Assembly (NCBI GenBank): GCA_028673005.1
Contig: CM054116.1
Coordinates: 25,149,840 to 25,213,839, forward strand
Direction: 5' to 3'
Length of the DNA stretch: 64,000 bases
Origin: Tanypteryx hageni
Taxonomy: Eukaryota > Arthropoda > Insecta > Odonata > Petaluridae
Shown here: positions 60,381 through 64,000 of the stretch, piece after piece
How the letters are laid out: each line of letters opens with the position of its first letter
Numbering within the stretch: position 1 is the first letter of the stretch
Program-made: the position numbers and the translations under genes
The notes under the pieces: model-generated
Databases searched by the model: none
What the model saw: the letters and a program-made list of their open reading frames with translations, nothing else
Told to the model about the DNA's origin: nothing

Positions 60381-61694
60381 CGAGGTCCAATCAAAAAGTT
60401 TCCGGGCGGTCGTAATAAAAAAATTGGCTTACCGCAGGTACTATTAAATGTTGTCCCCTTCAAAGTAGTCCCCTTGGGCAAAGATACAGCGATTCCAGCG
60501 CCTTTTCAACTTCGCGAAGCACTCCTGGAACTCCTTTTTGGGGATGTTGTCGAGCGTGTCCTGCGACTCGGCCTGATTCTCCTCCACATCATCAAATCGG
60601 CGTCCTTTGATAACTTTTTTCAACTTTGGGATGAGAAAAAAATAGCACGGAGCAAGGTCAGGAGAGTACGGAGGATGGGAAACAGCTGTCACGTTGTTTT
60701 TAGCCAGGAACTGTTGAACAAACAGTGTGGTGTGTGCTGTTGCGTCGTCGTGGTGGAGCAGCCAGTCCTGCGATGCCCACTTGTCTGGACGTTTCCGCCT
60801 GTTCTCTCAGTCGTCTCAGAACTTCAGCGTAATAATGTTGGTTGACTGTCTGGCCTTGTGTAATGAATTCCCTGTGCACAATCCCTTCCATGTCAAAAAA
60901 CACAATGAGCATGCTCTTCAGAATGCTCTTGACCTGTAGTACTTTCTTGGGTCTTGGGGAGTTTGCACTTTTCCACTGTGATGATTGTTGTTTCGTTTTG
61001 GGATCATAACCATAAACCCAACTATCGTCACCTGTAATGATCTTAAAAAGAAAGTTTGGGTCGATTTCAAGGCTTTCTTGAAGGACCCGACAAACGTTCA
61101 CGCGATGGTTTGTTTGGTCTTGCGCCAACAACCGAGGGACGAATTTTGCCGCAATGCGCCTCATGTGCAAAACGTCAGTGAGAATGCTTTGAACAGACCC
61201 GTATGAGATACCAAGACTATTAGAAATGTCGAGAATGCTTTGCCGACGATCCTCGTGGACGGCTTCGCGCACTTATTCGTTGTTTTCATTATTTTTACTT
61301 GTTGAAGGACGACCAGAACGCTCAGAGTCCTCAACTGATGTTTGTCCATTTTTGAAACGTGAATACCACTCGTATTTTTGGGTTCTACCCATGGCTTCCT
61401 CACCAAATGCTTGGTTAAGCATTGCAAGGGTCTCAGACGCTGATTTCCCAAGTTTGTGACAAAATTTCACAAAAACACGTAGTTCTTTCAAAGAAGTCAT
61501 TTTTACGTGCTGAGAAAATCGCCGAAACACTATGACACTAACTCAAATAAAAACACGTAAAAATAAAACGCAGCTTCAAACTTGGCAGATAACTTTACAA
61601 TGAAGTATACTACACATCCTAAGTTGCGCAGCTACGTGGCACAAACCAGTGTCGCACCATGAAGCCAGTCCGGGAACTTTTTGATTGCACCTCG
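60381..61694 (-). mobile_element. Mariner element with intact ends and TA target
   Basis: The terminal repeats CGAGGTCCAATCAAAAAGTT and, read inward from the other side, CGAGGTGCAATCAAAAAGTT agree at 23 of 25 positions once extended to CCGG. TA dinucleotides flank both ends (60379-60380 and 61695-61696), the mariner signature. The 1314-bp length is normal for mariner and encloses one transposase gene on the minus strand. Confidence 0.95.
60444..61500 (-). pseudogene. Mariner transposase, full length but inactivated
   Basis: The reading starts at ATG 61500 (MTSLKELRVFVKFCHKLGKS). The N-terminal helix-turn-helix domain includes QAFGEEAMGRTQKYEWYSRF and SVEDSERSGRPSTS. A TAA then interrupts at about 61273, just before VREAVHEDRRQSI, the linker and second helix-turn-helix. 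The catalytic part has ITGDDSWVYGYDPKTK (first Asp), VFFDMEGIVHREFI and, after a one-base slip near 60800, WLLHHDDATAHTT (second Asp). The third catalytic residue, 34 residues further on, is Tyr in PPYSPDLAPCYFFL where active relatives have Asp (APCDFFL-type). So there is one nonsense codon, one frameshift and loss of the D34D third acid. The length is close to the usual 345 residues. Confidence 0.92.
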
Positions 61695-61896
61695 TACTTC
61701 TGCTTTCACTTTCATTAAATTGCTTAAATAAACTATTTGGTAACTCGACAGAATAAGTGTACATTTTCCCACTTTGGCGTAATGATTTTGGTGACATTTT
61801 TTTAAGACAATTTCTTTTTTACGAAAACATATGATGGTACCAAATAGTTGATGAAATTTTCCTATGGTTACATGCAAAAATGTTTTAATAGCACTG

Positions 61897-62955
61897 TCGT
61901 AGAGGAAAAACTGAGTTTAAAAAAAAATAAATTAGAAAGGCGTGAAGTAAGAGAATACAAATCCCAAAAGGACAAATTAACAACTTAAGACTGATTCATA
62001 GAATAAGTAATACTTAAAATAAAATTAAAAACTAAGTACTAATCCCAGGTATCTCCATTTAAAATCTACTTTTGGTGAATCACCAATGAAGGCGGCTGCA
62101 ATATAATCGAAATGCTCGTCAGGTTTTTCATGACCCTATTATGGGTTCGTTTTATTTCAATTTTTGATACTTAAATGCTCTTTTTTGAATTTATTTTCAG
62201 CCATAAGACGAATTCGATAATTCTCTATTAAATTTTTGCGATTAGAGAAACTTCCATTATAATTAATACCCATTTTATAGAAAAAAGGAAATAAATGAGT
62301 TGAAATTAATCGTAGCATTTTTAATTCCTTTTCTATATCAATAACCAATAAGCGTCGAAACGTAGGTCGTGTTAAAATATAATAAAAAATAATGGAAAAT
62401 TACATTGTTTTATTTCATATTATGGAATTATTCCACAACATTACACCATCAACAGTTGAGATAATTCAATAAAAGAGATTTTAAAATATATCTGGATTTT
62501 TAACTAAATAACATATCGCTGATTTATCCTTTTTGGCTTTAAATTAATTTTGTCTATCAATCAGGACACTAATAAATGTTTTATTTATATTTTTGTCATC
62601 AACGAATAACTTGTGGACACGTCTCATCTAAAAAAACACAGCACAGATAATCTTCTGTAGAAATCTTAAAAAAAGGATACAATGAAGTTGAATTCGACAG
62701 CAGTTTTACATAACGTTTACAATTGCGCTTTACTGGAATCATTCTGATTTTAGCATATTTTATATTTAAACACGAATCTTTTTCGCACGATTCATTTCAC
62801 GGAGCAATAGTCCTACGAATACAAATTTAATGCAGACGTGCTATCGGAGTAGTTGTGGCAAAACTCTCTATAGTCGATTAAAGCGAAATCTCGATCCGAG
62901 TTAATTTTAAAATCTTCCGGAACCCGCCACCAGCGATCCGCCATTGGAGCTAATC
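61897..62955. other. AT-rich spacer
   Basis: Nothing recognised. Confidence 0.4.
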
Positions 62956-62959
62956 ATCC

Positions 62960-63610
62960 TTCCACCAACCTCCCTCTCTCCTTCCCTCTCCATCTCTCTC
63001 CTCATCCTCAAAATGATGCTAATCGGAAGGTGTCACGTCGCTCGGGGAGATTGTCACGCGGGTGCCTCTGGGAAAAGCTCCAGTGCTCCAATTAGACGGC
63101 ATTTGTTTCCCTTCCACTCCCCCCCTCCCCCAACCCCTCCCCACTCTCTCCACGTCTCTGACACCCCCATCCCTCTCTTCCGACCGTCCCGTTCCCTCCC
63201 TGCTCCTCCCAATTCCCCACACCAAAGCTGCCCATCACAACGCTGCCCATTAGTGGACCCCACACCCCGGCGACCCCACCTGTGCCTAGCCTCCGCCTTC
63301 CCCCATTCCTCCCCTCCTAAAATGCCCCTCTTATCCTCTCGAGAACGCTCTCCTCCACCTCCCCTCCTCCCTCTCTCTCTCTCAACACCCCTAAATTATC
63401 CCTATTCTGACACTCGCTCATCATCCGATTATATCCCGTGCTCAACCTCACTCACCCATCCACCCTTATAGCCTTCCTCCCACCCCTCTCCCATCGCCCC
63501 CTCCCCCTCGTCCGCTCAACACCCCTTCCTTCGAACGAGGAATACTAATAACCACCCTTTCTCCTCTCTCTCTCTCTCCGTGCTTTCCCTCTCCCCTCTT
63601 TCTCTCTCGC
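62960..63610. repeat. Polypyrimidine island
   Basis: C/T-rich on the plus strand with CTCTCTCTC runs at about 63373-63382 and 63566-63578, broken by a GC-rich complex patch at 63005-63100. The 175-codon serine/proline-rich plus-strand frame is compositional. Confidence 0.7.
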
Positions 63611-64000
63611 TATCCTTCGAGACTTTCTCTCATAAGTGGACTCTTACACATTGACAACTCCACGACAACTCGGCAGTCTGCAACTCTCCCAACCTAAGGC
63701 TTGCCGCTGCCCATTATTATATGCGACGCTTAAAGGGCCCGAAATGCTTCGCTCCGTCGACCTCCTCCTCCTTTAGGAAAGTTTCGATCATAATCGGGAT
63801 GGCCAAAATGCACGGTTGTTACGGAAAGGGTTTGCGACCCTTACCTGCGGTTTTCAAGCCGCTGATTTTCTTTTGTGGGAGTGGCAATTTTGCGGGAGTA
63901 CTTTATTCGAAGGAAAGGGATGTAGGTACTTAGGCGGAGTGTCCCATTTTTGGGTCTGTTGATTTCCCACCCGCATAACCTTAAATCAAATTATGCTGAT
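63611..64000. other. Unique sequence at the window edge
   Basis: A 70-codon plus-strand frame at 63721-63933 has no recognised domain. Nothing else seen. Confidence 0.3.

Larger units (their letters stand above)
60278..61896. mobile_element. hAT-like MITE interrupted by a mariner element
   Basis: The left end CAGTGGTATTCAAAATG (60278) and, read inward from the right, CAGTGCTATTAAAACATT (ending 61896) are hAT-type terminal repeats. The flanks TAATAGAG and TCGTAGAG match at six of eight positions, consistent with an old 8-bp target duplication. Without the nested mariner the element would be about 300 bp. Confidence 0.5.

Noticed and set aside
62944..63471. 175-codon plus-strand open frame at the window end
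   Set aside because: Crosses a polypyrimidine island; repeated SPSL/PPP words mirror the DNA composition.

Overview
This window looks like an AT-rich, intron-containing nuclear genome, most likely an arthropod and probably an insect. The basis is the mix of degraded mariner, PIF/Harbinger, pogo-like, hAT-MITE, Helitron-like, SINE and Jockey/CR1-type LINE copies, the absence of bacterial gene packing, and canonical GT/AG introns in one gene. I could not identify the species and recognise no ordinary host protein-coding gene. Nearly everything supportable is transposon-derived, set in long unremarkable AT-rich spacer.

Layout. Positions 1-13000 are mostly spacer, with strand-asymmetric polypyrimidine/polypurine islands (near 3, 7.2-8.8 kb), a hAT MITE with 8-bp target duplications (7555-7805), two tRNA-like SINE traces and a tandemly duplicated 320-bp repeat near 11 kb. 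Positions 13-18.2 kb hold a decayed pogo/Tigger element, a SINE with a perfect 11-bp target duplication, and a 5'-truncated LINE on the minus strand with a recognisable endonuclease and reverse transcriptase. Positions 20.9-28.7 kb are a dense nest: a hAT MITE, two broken Harbinger copies (one beside an exon encoding a MADF-type domain), a LINE 3' end, and two families of non-coding Helitron-like elements. Their termini carry the diagnostic 5'-TC, 3' hairpin and CTAG|T.

Positions 30-36 kb are polypurine islands, spacer and a second SINE copy. Positions 36512-40438 are a complete PIF/Harbinger element with terminal inverted repeats. It contains a five-exon Myb/SANT (zeste-like) gene whose reading frame is intact across every predicted splice junction, facing a transposase gene that has lost two of its three catalytic acidic residues. 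Positions 44-51.6 kb are dominated by polypurine/polypyrimidine islands plus a pogo-like nonautonomous element. Positions 51.9-62 kb hold two copies of a TIR MITE, a fifth Helitron copy next to a (TA)n tract, an unidentified 192-codon hydrophobic ORF, and a mariner copy nested in a hAT MITE. The window ends in another polypyrimidine island.

Working together: the only multi-gene unit is the Harbinger element at 36.5-40.4 kb, where the Myb-like protein would normally escort the transposase to the element's ends. Here the DNA-binding partner remains open while the nuclease is dead. All the other transposase and reverse transcriptase genes are broken. Exact element names, ages and copy numbers would need database searches that I could not run.
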